The position numbers and the translations under genes are program-made. A stretch of 35,047 nucleotides of DNA from a bacterium (GTDB taxonomy: Bacteria; Zhuqueibacterota; QNDG01; DTFT01): assembly GCA_016933415.1 (NCBI GenBank), contig JAFGAX010000141.1, positions 1 through 35,047 on the forward strand. The letters run 5' to 3'. This document shows positions 1 through 8,108 of this stretch, piece by piece (position 1 is the stretch's first letter; every line of letters starts with the position of its first letter). The notes below the pieces were generated by a model that ran no database searches, was not told the origin of the DNA, and saw nothing but the letters and a program-made list of their open reading frames with translations.

Positions 1-8
1 GATCTTTT

Positions 9-413
9 TCAGACCGGCAGTTCCCTGCTCTTCCGGTACGCCATGCCCTGAAACGACGCCACGAGATCGCCGGCCTGGTCCCGCACGGCCACGTCGCACA
101 CCGCAATCTTGGGGTGGAGGGCGATTTCCCGGGCCTCGGCCGTGAGCACGTCTCCCTCAAGCGGAGCCTTCACAAAGGAAATACTGGTCTGGATGGCCAC
201 GGCCAGCCGGCCGTGCGAATTGACGGCAGCCGCGAACGCGAAATCCGCCAGTGAAAAGGTCGCGCCCCCGTGCCCGGAAGAGGCCGCGTTGAGATGCATT
301 TGTCCGACCGTCATCCGTGCTTTGGCCGTGCCCTCGCCGACCTCGAGCAGTTCGAAACCCAGTGTCCGGGCCAGCAGGTCCTTGTCCTGGAAGAATTTCC
401 TGATTTTTTCCAT
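9..413 (-). CDS. paaI: PaaI-family hotdog thioesterase
   Basis: This 134-residue protein has the length and pattern of a single hotdog-fold acyl-CoA thioesterase of the PaaI group. Such enzymes hydrolyse aryl- or hydroxyaryl-CoA esters and rescue trapped CoA in aromatic acid catabolism. The signature region is residues 40-62: His40, then GHGG at 47-50, then Leu-Ala-Asp with Asp57 as the probable catalytic acid. The start is the ATG at 411-413; its ribosome binding site is weak. It lies 61 bp downstream of the flavoprotein gene on the same strand and may be co-transcribed with it. The two arylacetate-CoA ligases about 3-6 kb away fit a role in aryl-CoA housekeeping, but the actual substrate cannot be read from the sequence. 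Confidence 0.85.
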   Translation of the reverse strand: MEKIRKFFQDKDLLARTLGFELLEVGEGTAKARMTVGQMHLNAASSGHGGATFSLADFAFAAAVNSHGRLAVAIQTSISFVKAPLEGDVLTAEAREIALHPKIAVCDVAVRDQAGDLVASFQGMAYRKSRELPV

Positions 414-474
414 TCCGATTTTTCCGTTCTGTGCCGTCCGTGGCGGAATCGGGGTGCTTCCCCGGATGCCTCCG

Positions 475-1494
475 TCAGGACAGGGACCGTTTCACCCTTT
501 CGAGTTCCTCTTCCGTCTCCCGCACCAGCTCGTCCATCAACTCGGACACGCTCTGGATTTTATCCACAAGCCCCACGGACTGGCCGGCCATGAGCGAACC
601 CTCGTCCACGTCTCCGTCCACCACGGCGCGGCGGAGAGCGCCCACCCAGAATTCCTCGACTTTATACTGGGCGTCCTGCGGCGTCAGCAGGCCCTCGTCG
701 ATCTGGCGGATGAGGTCGAGCTGAAGGCGGCCGAATGCGTCGTGGGCCTTGTTTTTAATTGCGCGCACCGCCACCACGTGGAGCCGCGAATCGTACTGCG
801 GCGTGGACACGGCCTCGCGCGCCTTGGCCTTCAGAAAACGCTGCTTGAACAGGGGATGCGCGGAGCTCTCCTCGGTCACGGCGAATCGCGTAGCCATCTG
901 CACCCCGGTCGCGCCCATGAGCAGAAGGTGGGCGGCCATCCGACCCGAGGCAATGCCGCCTCCCGCGAAGACAGGGACTTGTGTGACGTGAAAGAGTACT
1001 TGCTGAAGGAGGACGACCAGGCTGACGTACCCGACGTGGCCGCCGGCTTCCGAACCTTCGAGAATCAGGCCGTCCGCTCCGTAATCGATCATGCGTTCCG
1101 CGATGGAAAGTTCCGACGCGAAGCACAGAACGCGGGCGCCTGTATCCTTCGCCTTCCGCACCTCCCTGCGGCGCGGAAAACTGCCGGCGAAAATCACGAA
1201 GGGCAGGCGGAGACGCTCCGCCAGTTCCAGATGTTTCGGGTATTCGGGCGCGATGGTGATCAGGTTCACGCCGAACGGTTTGTCGGTCAGAGAGCGCGTT
1301 TCCAGGATCTGCTTTTCGAGCACGGCCGCGGGTGAATTGCCGCCCGCGAGGCATCCGAATCCTCCCGAGTTGCACACAGCGGAAACGAGTTTCGGGTCGC
1401 TGACCCAGGTCATGGCGCCCGCGATAAACGGAGTGCGGACGCCCAGAAATTCGCGGCCTCTCTGGAAGAAACGGTCGGACAGGTTCTGTGGCAT
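475..1494 (-). CDS. Nitronate monooxygenase / 2-nitropropane dioxygenase-like flavoprotein
   Basis: A 339-residue FMN-dependent TIM-barrel protein of the nitronate monooxygenase (COG2070) family. Visible family motifs are the N-terminal stretch with MTWVSDP and GGFG, the AGGHVG segment with His153 (the conserved active-site histidine), the phosphate-binding GGGIASG at 178-184 and GATGVQMATRF at 194-204. Members oxidise alkyl nitronates; close relatives are FabK enoyl-ACP reductases, so a reductase role is possible. Two nearby in-frame ATGs exist. I chose the one at 1492-1494 because AGAGGA sits six bases upstream of it, while it would abut the ATG at 1500. The gene is followed after 61 bp by the thioesterase gene on the same strand. 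Confidence 0.8.
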   Translation of the reverse strand: MPQNLSDRFFQRGREFLGVRTPFIAGAMTWVSDPKLVSAVCNSGGFGCLAGGNSPAAVLEKQILETRSLTDKPFGVNLITIAPEYPKHLELAERLRLPFVIFAGSFPRRREVRKAKDTGARVLCFASELSIAERMIDYGADGLILEGSEAGGHVGYVSLVVLLQQVLFHVTQVPVFAGGGIASGRMAAHLLLMGATGVQMATRFAVTEESSAHPLFKQRFLKAKAREAVSTPQYDSRLHVVAVRAIKNKAHDAFGRLQLDLIRQIDEGLLTPQDAQYKVEEFWVGALRRAVVDGDVDEGSLMAGQSVGLVDKIQSVSELMDELVRETEEELERVKRSLS

Positions 1495-1648
1495 GGACAT
1501 TCCTCTGATCATGCAGTGAGCACTGATGGACGGCGCGCGAATCGGCCTTCGCTGAGGGCCGAACCCGTGACAAGTCCAAAAAAGTTAAGAAATTAAACAG
1601 GGATTATCAATGGGTTTTTTCAAGATGAAAGGCAGAAGCCTTTTCTCC

Positions 1649-1672
1649 CCGCAGGGGCTCCGACCCCTGCGG
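1649..1672. repeat. GC hairpin, CCGCAGGGGCTCC family (copy 1)
   Basis: The arms CCGCAGGGG and CCCCTGCGG form a perfect 9-bp stem around the loop CTCCGA. The motif CCGCAGGGGCTCC recurs in inverted orientation at 19729-19752, next to the helicase gene, so this is a dispersed hairpin and not just a local terminator. The minus-strand side continues into AT-rich sequence, so it could still help end pirin transcription. Confidence 0.55.
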
Positions 1673-1705
1673 CGCAGGCGCAGAGGAAAAAGTCAAAAAA
1701 AATTG

Positions 1706-1791
1706 TTTCGGGTTTCGAGTTTCGGGTTCCGAGTTAAAATAAAGAAAAAAATGTTTATCAACACGAAATCCGGAACACGGAACCCGGAACG
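1706..1791. repeat. Inverted heptamer arrays (site H1)
   Basis: Four 7-bp units (TTTCGGG, TTTCGAG, TTTCGGG, TTCCGAG) at 1706-1733 face four units in the opposite sense (CGAAATC, CGGAACA, CGGAACC, CGGAACG) at 1764-1791, across a 30-bp AT-rich spacer. The two arms can pair into an imperfect stem-loop. It lies immediately downstream of the pirin stop codon. Confidence 0.8.
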
Positions 1792-1810
1792 ATGTTGTCT
1801 CTCGTCCCCA

Positions 1811-2707
1811 TCACCGGATAAACGTCCCGTTCCGGTACTCCTCGAAAGCGATCCGAAGTTCGTCCTGCGTGTTCATGACAATGGGTCCGTACCAGGCCAC
1901 GGGTTCGCCGATGGGCCGGCCGGCCATGAGAAGGAACCGAGCCGGGCTTTCCCCGGCGGAAGCCCGGATTTCAGTTCCTTCGCCGAAAACAGCCAGGCTG
2001 CAGTCCCCGAGCAGGGCTTCCCGCTTCATGTCGAAGTAGCCGCTTCCTTCGGCTTCATACGCATACGGATCGTTCTGGCCGCAGAACGCGGCTGCGCCGC
2101 CGATGACATAGGCAAAGGCCGCATGCCCGGCCTGAAGCGGAAGGGAGAAGGATCCGCCGGCCGGCACGCTCACGTCCAAAACCACGGGATCGATAACCAC
2201 GTCACGCACAGGTCCCCGCTCGCCTTCGACCGTGCCGCTGATGACCCGGACTGAGGCGTCCCCGGACCGCACGACCGGTATATCCCCAGCCCTGACTTCC
2301 CGGTAACGGGGCTCCATCATTTTGGACCGGGCCGGAAGGTTGGCCCAGAGCTGGAATCCGCCCATCCGGTCACCTTTGCCTGCTTTGGGCATTTCCTGGT
2401 GCACGATGCCGCTCCCGGCGGTCATCCACTGCACGTCCCCGGGGCCGATCACGCCGCTGTTGCCCAGGCTGTCCCTGTGTTCGACGGTTCCCTCCAGCAT
2501 GTACGTGATGGTTTCGATGCCGCGGTGCGGGTGCCATGGAAAACCAGCGAGATAGCGGGCCGGATTCCCGGACCGGAAGTCATCCAGCAGAAGGAAGGGA
2601 TCCATGCGGGGCGCTTCGCTGAAGCCGAACACCCGCTTTAAATGCACGCCCGCGCCTTCGAGAGTCGGCTTGGATTTGATGACTTTTAAAATTTTTCTTG
2701 TTTTCAC
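1811..2707 (-). CDS. Pirin family protein
   Basis: A 298-residue bicupin of the pirin family. The N-terminal cupin contains WHPHRGIETIT and later AGSGIVHQEM, giving the four expected metal ligands His59, His61, His103 and Glu105. Pirins bind iron; some act as quercetin dioxygenases and others as redox sensors or regulators, so the role here is open. An open frame continues 105 bp upstream, but that part is translated heptamer repeat. I place the start at the GTG at 2705-2707, which has AAGGTGG about seven bases upstream. The gene is separated from the ligase operon by a terminator and an inverted heptamer pair, so it is probably a single-gene unit. Confidence 0.85.
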   Translation of the reverse strand: MKTRKILKVIKSKPTLEGAGVHLKRVFGFSEAPRMDPFLLLDDFRSGNPARYLAGFPWHPHRGIETITYMLEGTVEHRDSLGNSGVIGPGDVQWMTAGSGIVHQEMPKAGKGDRMGGFQLWANLPARSKMMEPRYREVRAGDIPVVRSGDASVRVISGTVEGERGPVRDVVIDPVVLDVSVPAGGSFSLPLQAGHAAFAYVIGGAAAFCGQNDPYAYEAEGSGYFDMKREALLGDCSLAVFGEGTEIRASAGESPARFLLMAGRPIGEPVAWYGPIVMNTQDELRIAFEEYRNGTFIR

Positions 2708-2725
2708 GCTGAGACCACCTTTCTT

Positions 2726-2810
2726 CGGTTCCGGGTTCCGGGTCGAAAGACGTGTGATCGTATCATTTTCTTGACTCGGAACCCGAAACCCGGAACGCGG
2801 AACGCGGAAC
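2726..2810. repeat. Inverted heptamer arrays (site H2)
   Basis: Two TTCCGGG units at 2729-2742 oppose five units (GACTCGG, AACCCGA, AACCCGG, AACGCGG, AACGCGG) at 2773-2807, with a 30-bp spacer. Same family and same inverted layout as site H1. It sits directly upstream of the pirin ribosome binding site, so it lies in or next to that gene's promoter. Confidence 0.8.
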
Positions 2811-2879
2811 ATCGGAATTTACCGATTTCCCAGACTCCGGTCAACCAGTAAAAATAACGATGACGATTTCGGCACATAG

Positions 2880-2908
2880 AAAAAGGGAACCCCGCTTCCG
2901 GAGTTCCC
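2880..2908 (-). terminator. Rho-independent terminator of the ligase operon
   Basis: Read on the minus strand, GGGAACTCC and GGGGTTCCC form a 9-bp stem (one G-T pair) with loop GGAAGC, followed directly by TTTTT. It lies 64 bp past the stop codon of the last ligase gene. Confidence 0.8.
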
Positions 2909-2927
2909 TCTTCCCCAGCCGTCATCT

Positions 2928-2954
2928 GTAGCTTGATCCCGCGACAGCGGGATC
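2928..2954 (+). repeat. GTAG-headed hairpin (REP-like, GATCCCGC family)
   Basis: GTAG is followed by CTT and a perfect 8-bp stem GATCCCGC / GCGGGATC with loop GACA. The same core, TAGCTTGATCCCGC, appears in inverted sense inside the E element at 24671-24737. A GTAG-type head before an imperfect palindrome is the known format of REP sequences moved by REP-associated tyrosine transposases. Confidence 0.6.
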
Positions 2955-2972
2955 TTCTCTCTCTGCTCCCCG

Positions 2973-4286
2973 TTACTGGGGTTTCCTCAGGTCCTGAACC
3001 CGTTTGGCCTTTCCTTCGGAGCGCTCGATGGTTCTGGGTTCGACGAGCTTGACCCGGGCCGTGACGCCCAGCGCGCTCCGGATGCCGGCCCCGATCTTGT
3101 CCTCGATGGCCCGCATGACCCGCATCTCGTCCGAGAAGAATTTTTCGTTCACCTCGACCTGCACCTCGAGGTCGTCGAGCGCGCCCTCGCGCGTGACGAT
3201 CAGGCGGTAATGCGGCTCGGTCTCCTCCATCTCCATGAGCACGGTCTCGATCTGGCTCGGGAACACGTTCACGCCCCGGATGATGAGCATGTCGTCGGTG
3301 CGGCCGGACGGCTTGGTCATGCGCACGAAGGTCCGGCCGCAGGCGCAGGGTTCCTCCATTAGAGAGGTGATGTCGCGCGTCCGGTACCGGACGACGGGAA
3401 TGGCCTCCTTGGTGAGCGTGGTGAGCACGAGCTCGCCGGACCGGCCGGGGGGGAGGGCCTCGCCGGTGTCGGGGTCGATGATCTCGGCGATGAAGTGGTC
3501 CTCGCTGACGTGCATTCCCGATTTGCACGCGCATTCCATGGACACGCCCGGGCCCATGACCTCCGAGAGGCCGTAATTGTCCGTGGCGCTGATCCGCAGG
3601 CGCGATTCGATCTCGCGCCGCATGTTCTCGCTCCAGGGCTCGGCGCCGAACAGGCCGGTGCGCAGGGCGAGCTCCGAGCGGGCGATCCCCTTCTCCGCGA
3701 TGGCCTCGGCGAGGTACAAGGCATAGCTGGGCGTACAGACCAGGGCCGTGGAGCCGAAGTCGCGCATCACCATGATCTGCCTCTGGGTGTTGCCTGAGGA
3801 CACGGGGATCACCGCGGCGCCCACGCGCTCGGCTCCGTAATGCAGGCCGAAACCGCCGGTGAACAGGCCGTAGCCGAACGCGATCTGAACGACGTCCTCG
3901 GACGTGACGCCGCCCGCGGTGAGCAGGCGGGCGATGAGTTCCGCCCAGCGGTCGATATCCCCGCGCGTGTACCCCACGACGGTCGGACGGCCCGTGGTTC
4001 CTGAGGAGGAGTGGATGCGGACGACGTCCTTCATCGGGACCGCGAAAAAACCGTAGGGATAGCCCGACTGGAGGTCGGCTTTGGTCGTGAAGGGCAGTTT
4101 CCGGATGTCGTCGAGGCTGCGGATATCGGCGGGCGCGATGCCGCCCCGCTTGAACAGGTCACGATAGAACGGAACCTTTTCGTGTGCGGTGCGGACTACG
4201 GTCTGCAGGCGTTCCAGTTGGAGTGCCCGCAGGCGGTCCCGGGGCATGGTTTCGAATTCGGAATTCCATATCCGGTGGGGGGTCAC
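2973..4286 (-). CDS. paaK: Phenylacetate-CoA ligase (PaaK-like), copy 1
   Basis: A 437-residue AMP-forming ligase that activates phenylacetate or a related aryl acid to its CoA thioester. Seen directly: the PaaK-type N-terminus (Ile-Trp-Asn near residue 6, then ETMP), the ATP-binding [10 protein letters not shown] at 93-102, the cysteine pair in CACGR, the hinge motif [20 protein letters not shown] and the C-terminal EGKAKRV with the probable catalytic lysine. The start is a GTG at 4284-4286 with GGAAG upstream. It is the last gene of the operon and is clearly paralogous to the second ligase beyond the ACT gene. Having two copies suggests different substrates (for example phenylacetate versus indole- or hydroxyphenylacetate), which is inference. 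Confidence 0.9.
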   Translation of the reverse strand: MTPHRIWNSEFETMPRDRLRALQLERLQTVVRTAHEKVPFYRDLFKRGGIAPADIRSLDDIRKLPFTTKADLQSGYPYGFFAVPMKDVVRIHSSSGTTGRPTVVGYTRGDIDRWAELIARLLTAGGVTSEDVVQIAFGYGLFTGGFGLHYGAERVGAAVIPVSSGNTQRQIMVMRDFGSTALVCTPSYALYLAEAIAEKGIARSELALRTGLFGAEPWSENMRREIESRLRISATDNYGLSEVMGPGVSMECACKSGMHVSEDHFIAEIIDPDTGEALPPGRSGELVLTTLTKEAIPVVRYRTRDITSLMEEPCACGRTFVRMTKPSGRTDDMLIIRGVNVFPSQIETVLMEMEETEPHYRLIVTREGALDDLEVQVEVNEKFFSDEMRVMRAIEDKIGAGIRSALGVTARVKLVEPRTIERSEGKAKRVQDLRKPQ

Positions 4287-4386
4287 AGTCGACTTCCTTC
4301 GAATCCGGCTCAGCGATTGCGGAACCGGTACATTCTGGAGCGTGTTGGGCTCCGTAGCGGCCTGCCGCCCGCGGTTTTTTAGGTAA

Positions 4387-4821
4387 CTAAAGGGTATAGG
4401 TCTCAGCAGCGGTCAGCAGGTGCTTGCCGGCGTCCTGGAGAATTTTGACGGCCTTGGCGGCCGCCTCCACCCGGATGATCATCACGGCGCGGTCATCATG
4501 CTTGCGCTCGAGAAAGGCGTACATGTACTCGATGCTGATGCCGGCTTTGCTGAACAGGGTCAGAATGTCGTGCAGGCCGCCCGGCCGGTCCTCGATCTCC
4601 GTGGCAATGACCTCGTTTTCCCGCACCGTGAATTCGGCCTTTCGCAGTATGGCCGCGGCCCGGTCGGGCGAGTCCACGATCAGCCTGAGGATGCCGAAAT
4701 CCGATGTGTCCGCCAGGGCCAGCGCCCGGATGTTGATCTGATTCTCCGCGAGGATGCCGGTGATCTCCTCGAGCCGGCCCGCGCGGTTTTCCATGAATAC
4801 GGATATCTGCTTGACGAACAT
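4387..4821 (-). CDS. Tandem ACT-domain protein
   Basis: A 144-residue protein made of two ACT domains (about residues 1-70 and 71-144). The first opens with [20 protein letters not shown] and the second with the similar [22 protein letters not shown] pairs bind amino acids and allosterically control enzymes. Stand-alone proteins of this type are known next to PaaK-like ligases and indolepyruvate:ferredoxin oxidoreductases. It starts 19 bp after the upstream ligase stop, with a strong AAGGAGG site, and is followed 100 bp later by the second ligase. This suggests it senses an aromatic or branched amino acid and modulates the two ligases. The ligand cannot be determined from sequence alone. Confidence 0.85.
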   Translation of the reverse strand: MFVKQISVFMENRAGRLEEITGILAENQINIRALALADTSDFGILRLIVDSPDRAAAILRKAEFTVRENEVIATEIEDRPGGLHDILTLFSKAGISIEYMYAFLERKHDDRAVMIIRVEAAAKAVKILQDAGKHLLTAAETYTL

Positions 4822-4840
4822 GCCGGACCTCCTTGTCCCG

Positions 4841-6136
4841 TCAAATCTTCCGGTTGTCGATGACCCGCCTGGCCTTTCCCTCGGACCGGGTGATGGTTTT
4901 CGGCTCCACGAGCTTCACCCGAACCGCGATGGAGAGCACGCTCTCGATTTCCCTGCGGATCCGTTTTTCCAGGGCTTCCAGGCCGCGGATCTCGTCGGAG
5001 AACACCTTCTCGTTCACCTCCACCTGAACCTCGATCTCATCCAGCGCGCCCTCGCGCGTGACGATGATCTGGTAATGGGGGAGTGTTTCCTCGATGCCCA
5101 TGAGAACGGTCTCGATCTGCGACGGGAAGACGTTGATGCCGCGGATGATCAGCATGTCGTCGGTGCGGCCCTTGATGCGGCTGATGCGGGGCGATGTGCG
5201 GCCGCACGCCGGACAGGGCGCGTGCGTGAGACTGACGATGTCCTTCGTGGCGTACCGCAGAAAGGGCGTGGCCCGCTTGGTGAGTGTGGTGATGACCAGC
5301 ATGCCGTCCGATCCGTCCGGAACGGGCTCGTGTGTGTCCGGATCGATCACTTCCGGCAGGAAATGGTCGGCCCAGACGTGCAGTCCGTCCTGACCGGGAC
5401 ATTCCACGGCCACGCCCGGACCGATGATCTCCGAAAGGCCGTAGATGTCATAGGCCTTGATGTCCCAGGCCGATTCGATTTCGCGCCGCATGCCCTCGCT
5501 CCAGGGCTCGGCGCCCAGAATGCCGATGCGCAGGGTGCTGTGCCTGGGGTCCATGCCCGCGGACCTGGCCTGCTCGGCCATGTAGACCGAATAGGAGGGG
5601 GTGCAGGTGAGAATGGTGGTGCCGAAGTCCTGCATGAGCTGGAGCTGGCGCTGGGTGCCGCCCGAGGACATGGGCACCACGGCCGCGCCCAGTTCGAGCG
5701 CGCCGTAATGGACGCCCAGGCCGCCGGTGAACAGCCCGTACCCGTAGGCGTTCTGAATGATGTCGTCGCGCGTTCCCCCGGTACAGGCGATGCTTCGCGC
5801 CATGACCTCGGACCAGACGCGCAGGTCGCTTTCGGTATACGCCACGACCGTCGGTTTGCCGGTCGTGCCCGAGGAGGCGTGGATCTCCTTGATCTCGGCC
5901 ATCGGGACCGCGAACATGCCGAACGGGTAGTGGAGCCGCAGGGTTTCCTTGTCCGTGAGGGGGAGGGCGCGAAGGTCCTCGAGGGACTTCATGTCCTCCG
6001 GCGTCATGCCCAACTTGTCGAACACGCTGCCGTAGTACCGGACGTTTTCATAGACGTGCCGCGTCACCTTTTGGAGGCGTTCCGTCTGCAGGGCGCGCAG
6101 GGCGTCCGGACTCAGGTTGTCGTTCTTGTGCATCAT
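4841..6136 (-). CDS. paaK: Phenylacetate-CoA ligase (PaaK-like), copy 2
   Basis: A 431-residue paralogue of the downstream ligase with the same fold and motifs: ASSGTTGKPT at 87-96 for ATP binding, [26 protein letters not shown], and SEGKARR near the C-terminus. It makes aryl-CoA thioesters from aryl acids with ATP. Two ATG codons stand in tandem at 6131-6136; the first is used here, with a weak AAAGG ahead of it. It lies about 105 bp downstream of the symporter accessory gene and 19 bp upstream of the ACT gene, all on the same strand, so transport and activation appear to be transcribed together. Confidence 0.9.
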   Translation of the reverse strand: MMHKNDNLSPDALRALQTERLQKVTRHVYENVRYYGSVFDKLGMTPEDMKSLEDLRALPLTDKETLRLHYPFGMFAVPMAEIKEIHASSGTTGKPTVVAYTESDLRVWSEVMARSIACTGGTRDDIIQNAYGYGLFTGGLGVHYGALELGAAVVPMSSGGTQRQLQLMQDFGTTILTCTPSYSVYMAEQARSAGMDPRHSTLRIGILGAEPWSEGMRREIESAWDIKAYDIYGLSEIIGPGVAVECPGQDGLHVWADHFLPEVIDPDTHEPVPDGSDGMLVITTLTKRATPFLRYATKDIVSLTHAPCPACGRTSPRISRIKGRTDDMLIIRGINVFPSQIETVLMGIEETLPHYQIIVTREGALDEIEVQVEVNEKVFSDEIRGLEALEKRIRREIESVLSIAVRVKLVEPKTITRSEGKARRVIDNRKI

Positions 6137-6240
6137 CCGGCCTTTCGACTGGTCCTGTCATTCTCAAATGCCCGCGGGCGCGCGTCCGTCCCTCCTGAAA
6201 AACGCGGGAAAGGGGCGGACACGCGCCCGGCGGAAAGCCG

Positions 6241-6420
6241 CTACAGCTTCTTCTGAATCTTCTTCTCCTCACGGCCCCAGCGTTTCTCCTCCGCGAGTTC
6301 CTTGCGTCCCGGCCCGCCGTCCTTGTTCCAGCGGGCGATGCCGTACGCGATGCAGAGGGCCACACTGGCGATCATCAGCACGAATACCAGCGATATCCAG
6401 AAATCTCCAAGTCCCAACAT
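6241..6420 (-). CDS. Symporter small accessory protein
   Basis: A 59-residue protein with one transmembrane helix (about residues 8-28, from WISLVFVLMIASVALCIAYG) followed by WNK and a highly charged tail rich in Lys, Arg and Glu. Tiny proteins starting MLGLGD with this layout are known beside sodium:solute symporters. The open frame extends 75 bp further upstream, but the ATG at 6418-6420 has AAGGAGAT directly before it and removes a polar extension. It begins 46 bp after the symporter stop. The likely role is stabilising or completing the transporter in the inner membrane. Confidence 0.8.
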   Translation of the reverse strand: MLGLGDFWISLVFVLMIASVALCIAYGIARWNKDGGPGRKELAEEKRWGREEKKIQKKL

Positions 6421-6466
6421 GTCGGATCTCCTTCCTTGAACGGATACGGATTCGGGCGCCGGCGGA

Positions 6467-8074
6467 TCAGCGGATGCCGTCGAAACAGTTCTCAACGTGC
6501 TTCGGCGGCAGGCGTTTCCCGAAGTTGTTGGCCAGCAGGGTCGTCAGGGCCGACACGGGCAGGGCCACGACCAGTGGATCGACGAACTCCCACTTGGACC
6601 CGAGGGCCAGCGATGCCTTGCCGAACAGCGCGTTGCACAGCAGCAGCGGCGCCGACTCCTTGGTGTGGATGAAAAGCGTCATGAACAGGGCCACGAGGAA
6701 GCCGGCCAGAAATCCGGAGATTGCGGCGGTCCTGTTGATGGACCGTGAGTACAGGGAGCCGATGAACATGGGGAGGAAGGCCGTGGCGCAGAGCCCGAAG
6801 AAAATGGCGGTGCCGCGCGCGATGATGGCGGTTCCCTCCTCAAAGAAGGCGGGAAGCACCCAGGCGAGCAGAAAGGCCGCCACGATGGAGACGAGAATGC
6901 CCACCTTGGTGATGAGAATGGTTCCGCCCTTGCCCTTGATGCACTTCTCCCACACGTCGCGGCCCGCCGCGGTTCCGGCGACGTGGAACTGGGAGCTCAG
7001 GGTCGACATGGCCGCGGCCAGGAGGGTGATCATGAACACGGCCGTGAACCAGTGGGGCAGGGCGCTGGTGATGTACAGGGGAATGATGTTGTCCACGTTC
7101 TTGCCGGCGGCGAGCAGTGCGATCTTGCCGAAGGCCGGATTGTTGACGAAGTACACGTTCGAGAGCGCGCCCACGATGAACGCCACGCCCGTCATCATGA
7201 AAATGAAAAAGCCTCCTGCCAGGACGGCCCGGTTCAGGTCGCGGTCGCTCTTCACGGTCATGAATCGGACCACGAGCTGGGGCTGGGCCAGGACGCCGAT
7301 GCCGACGCCGAGAATGATGCTGGTGACCAGCACCCACCAGTTTTCCGTTCCGAACGGCGGGAAGGAGGTCCATCCGTTGTGCCCTTTGGCGGCCAGGGGC
7401 GGCGGCACCAGATCCTTCATGGCCGTGAGGGTTCGGTGCGCCTCGATCACCCCGCCGAGCTTGACGTAGGTGAACACGAGCAGAAAGGTCATGCCGAGGA
7501 GCATCAGGAAGCCCTGAAAGGCGTCGGTGTACATGACGCCCTTGAGACCGCCCATGATCACATAGACCCCGATGATGGCCGTGAAGAAAAAGAGCGCGGT
7601 GTTGTACGGAATGGCGAAAGCCTGGGCCACGAACTGGGCACCGCCCATGAGCACGACCGCGGCGTAGAGCGGCATGAAAATGAAGATCAGCAGGCCCGAC
7701 GCGCCCTGCAGAAAGCGTGAATCGAACCGGTTCCCCAGAAACTCGGGGAACGTGTGGGCGTTCATGTTCAGGCCCATGCGGCGCGTCCGTTTGCCGAAAA
7801 ATACGAAGGCGATGAAGATGCCGAAGAATATATTCAGAAAGGTGAGGTACAAAAGCCCCATGCCGAACACCGCGGCGGCGCCGCCGAACCCCACGATGGC
7901 CGAGGTGCTGATGAAGGTGGAGCCGTACGAGAGCGACATCACGAGCGGATGGATGTCGCGGCCCGCGACCAGGTAGTCGGCCGCGGTCTTGGTCTCCCGG
8001 TAGCCCCGGTAGCCGAGATAAACCACGACGAGCAGGTAGAGGAGAACCACGGTCGTAAAGACGATCATGTTCAT
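6467..8074 (-). CDS. Sodium:solute symporter (SSS family)
   Basis: A 535-residue inner-membrane protein with about 13 hydrophobic helices and SSS features: the N-terminal TAADYLVAGRDI segment, the glycine-rich helix after STSAIVGFGGAAAVFG, and the LAAAMSTLSSQFHVAGTAAGRD region that carries the second sodium site. SSS members take up organic acids, sugars or amino acids with sodium. An earlier GTG exists at 8080, but AGGGAG is ideally spaced for the ATG at 8072-8074. Phenylacetate permeases such as PaaL belong to this family. The porin upstream and CoA ligases downstream make an aryl-acid or other carboxylate the favoured substrate, by context only. Confidence 0.88.
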   Translation of the reverse strand: MNMIVFTTVVLLYLLVVVYLGYRGYRETKTAADYLVAGRDIHPLVMSLSYGSTFISTSAIVGFGGAAAVFGMGLLYLTFLNIFFGIFIAFVFFGKRTRRMGLNMNAHTFPEFLGNRFDSRFLQGASGLLIFIFMPLYAAVVLMGGAQFVAQAFAIPYNTALFFFTAIIGVYVIMGGLKGVMYTDAFQGFLMLLGMTFLLVFTYVKLGGVIEAHRTLTAMKDLVPPPLAAKGHNGWTSFPPFGTENWWVLVTSIILGVGIGVLAQPQLVVRFMTVKSDRDLNRAVLAGGFFIFMMTGVAFIVGALSNVYFVNNPAFGKIALLAAGKNVDNIIPLYITSALPHWFTAVFMITLLAAAMSTLSSQFHVAGTAAGRDVWEKCIKGKGGTILITKVGILVSIVAAFLLAWVLPAFFEEGTAIIARGTAIFFGLCATAFLPMFIGSLYSRSINRTAAISGFLAGFLVALFMTLFIHTKESAPLLLCNALFGKASLALGSKWEFVDPLVVALPVSALTTLLANNFGKRLPPKHVENCFDGIR

Positions 8075-8108
8075 GGGCACGCTCCCTCTGGTGCGTGACG
8101 GAAGCCCG

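Larger units (their letters stand above)
1495..1810. other. Gap between flavoprotein and pirin genes
   Basis: No gene is supported here. The stretch carries an AT-rich block next to the flavoprotein start (about 1575-1640, the likely promoter region for that gene), a GC hairpin at 1649-1672 and a pair of inverted heptamer arrays at 1706-1791. Short open frames across it are made of repeat sequence. Confidence 0.6.

Noticed and set aside
109-1335. A 408-codon plus-strand open frame opposite the thioesterase and flavoprotein genes
   Set aside because: It spans two real genes and the gap between them in antisense and has no recognisable domain.
4754-6256. A 500-codon plus-strand open frame opposite the second ligase and ACT genes
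   Set aside because: It lies antisense to well-supported genes, has no family motif and is low in complexity (Gly, Asp, Val, His rich). This is the expected shadow of GC-rich coding sequence.
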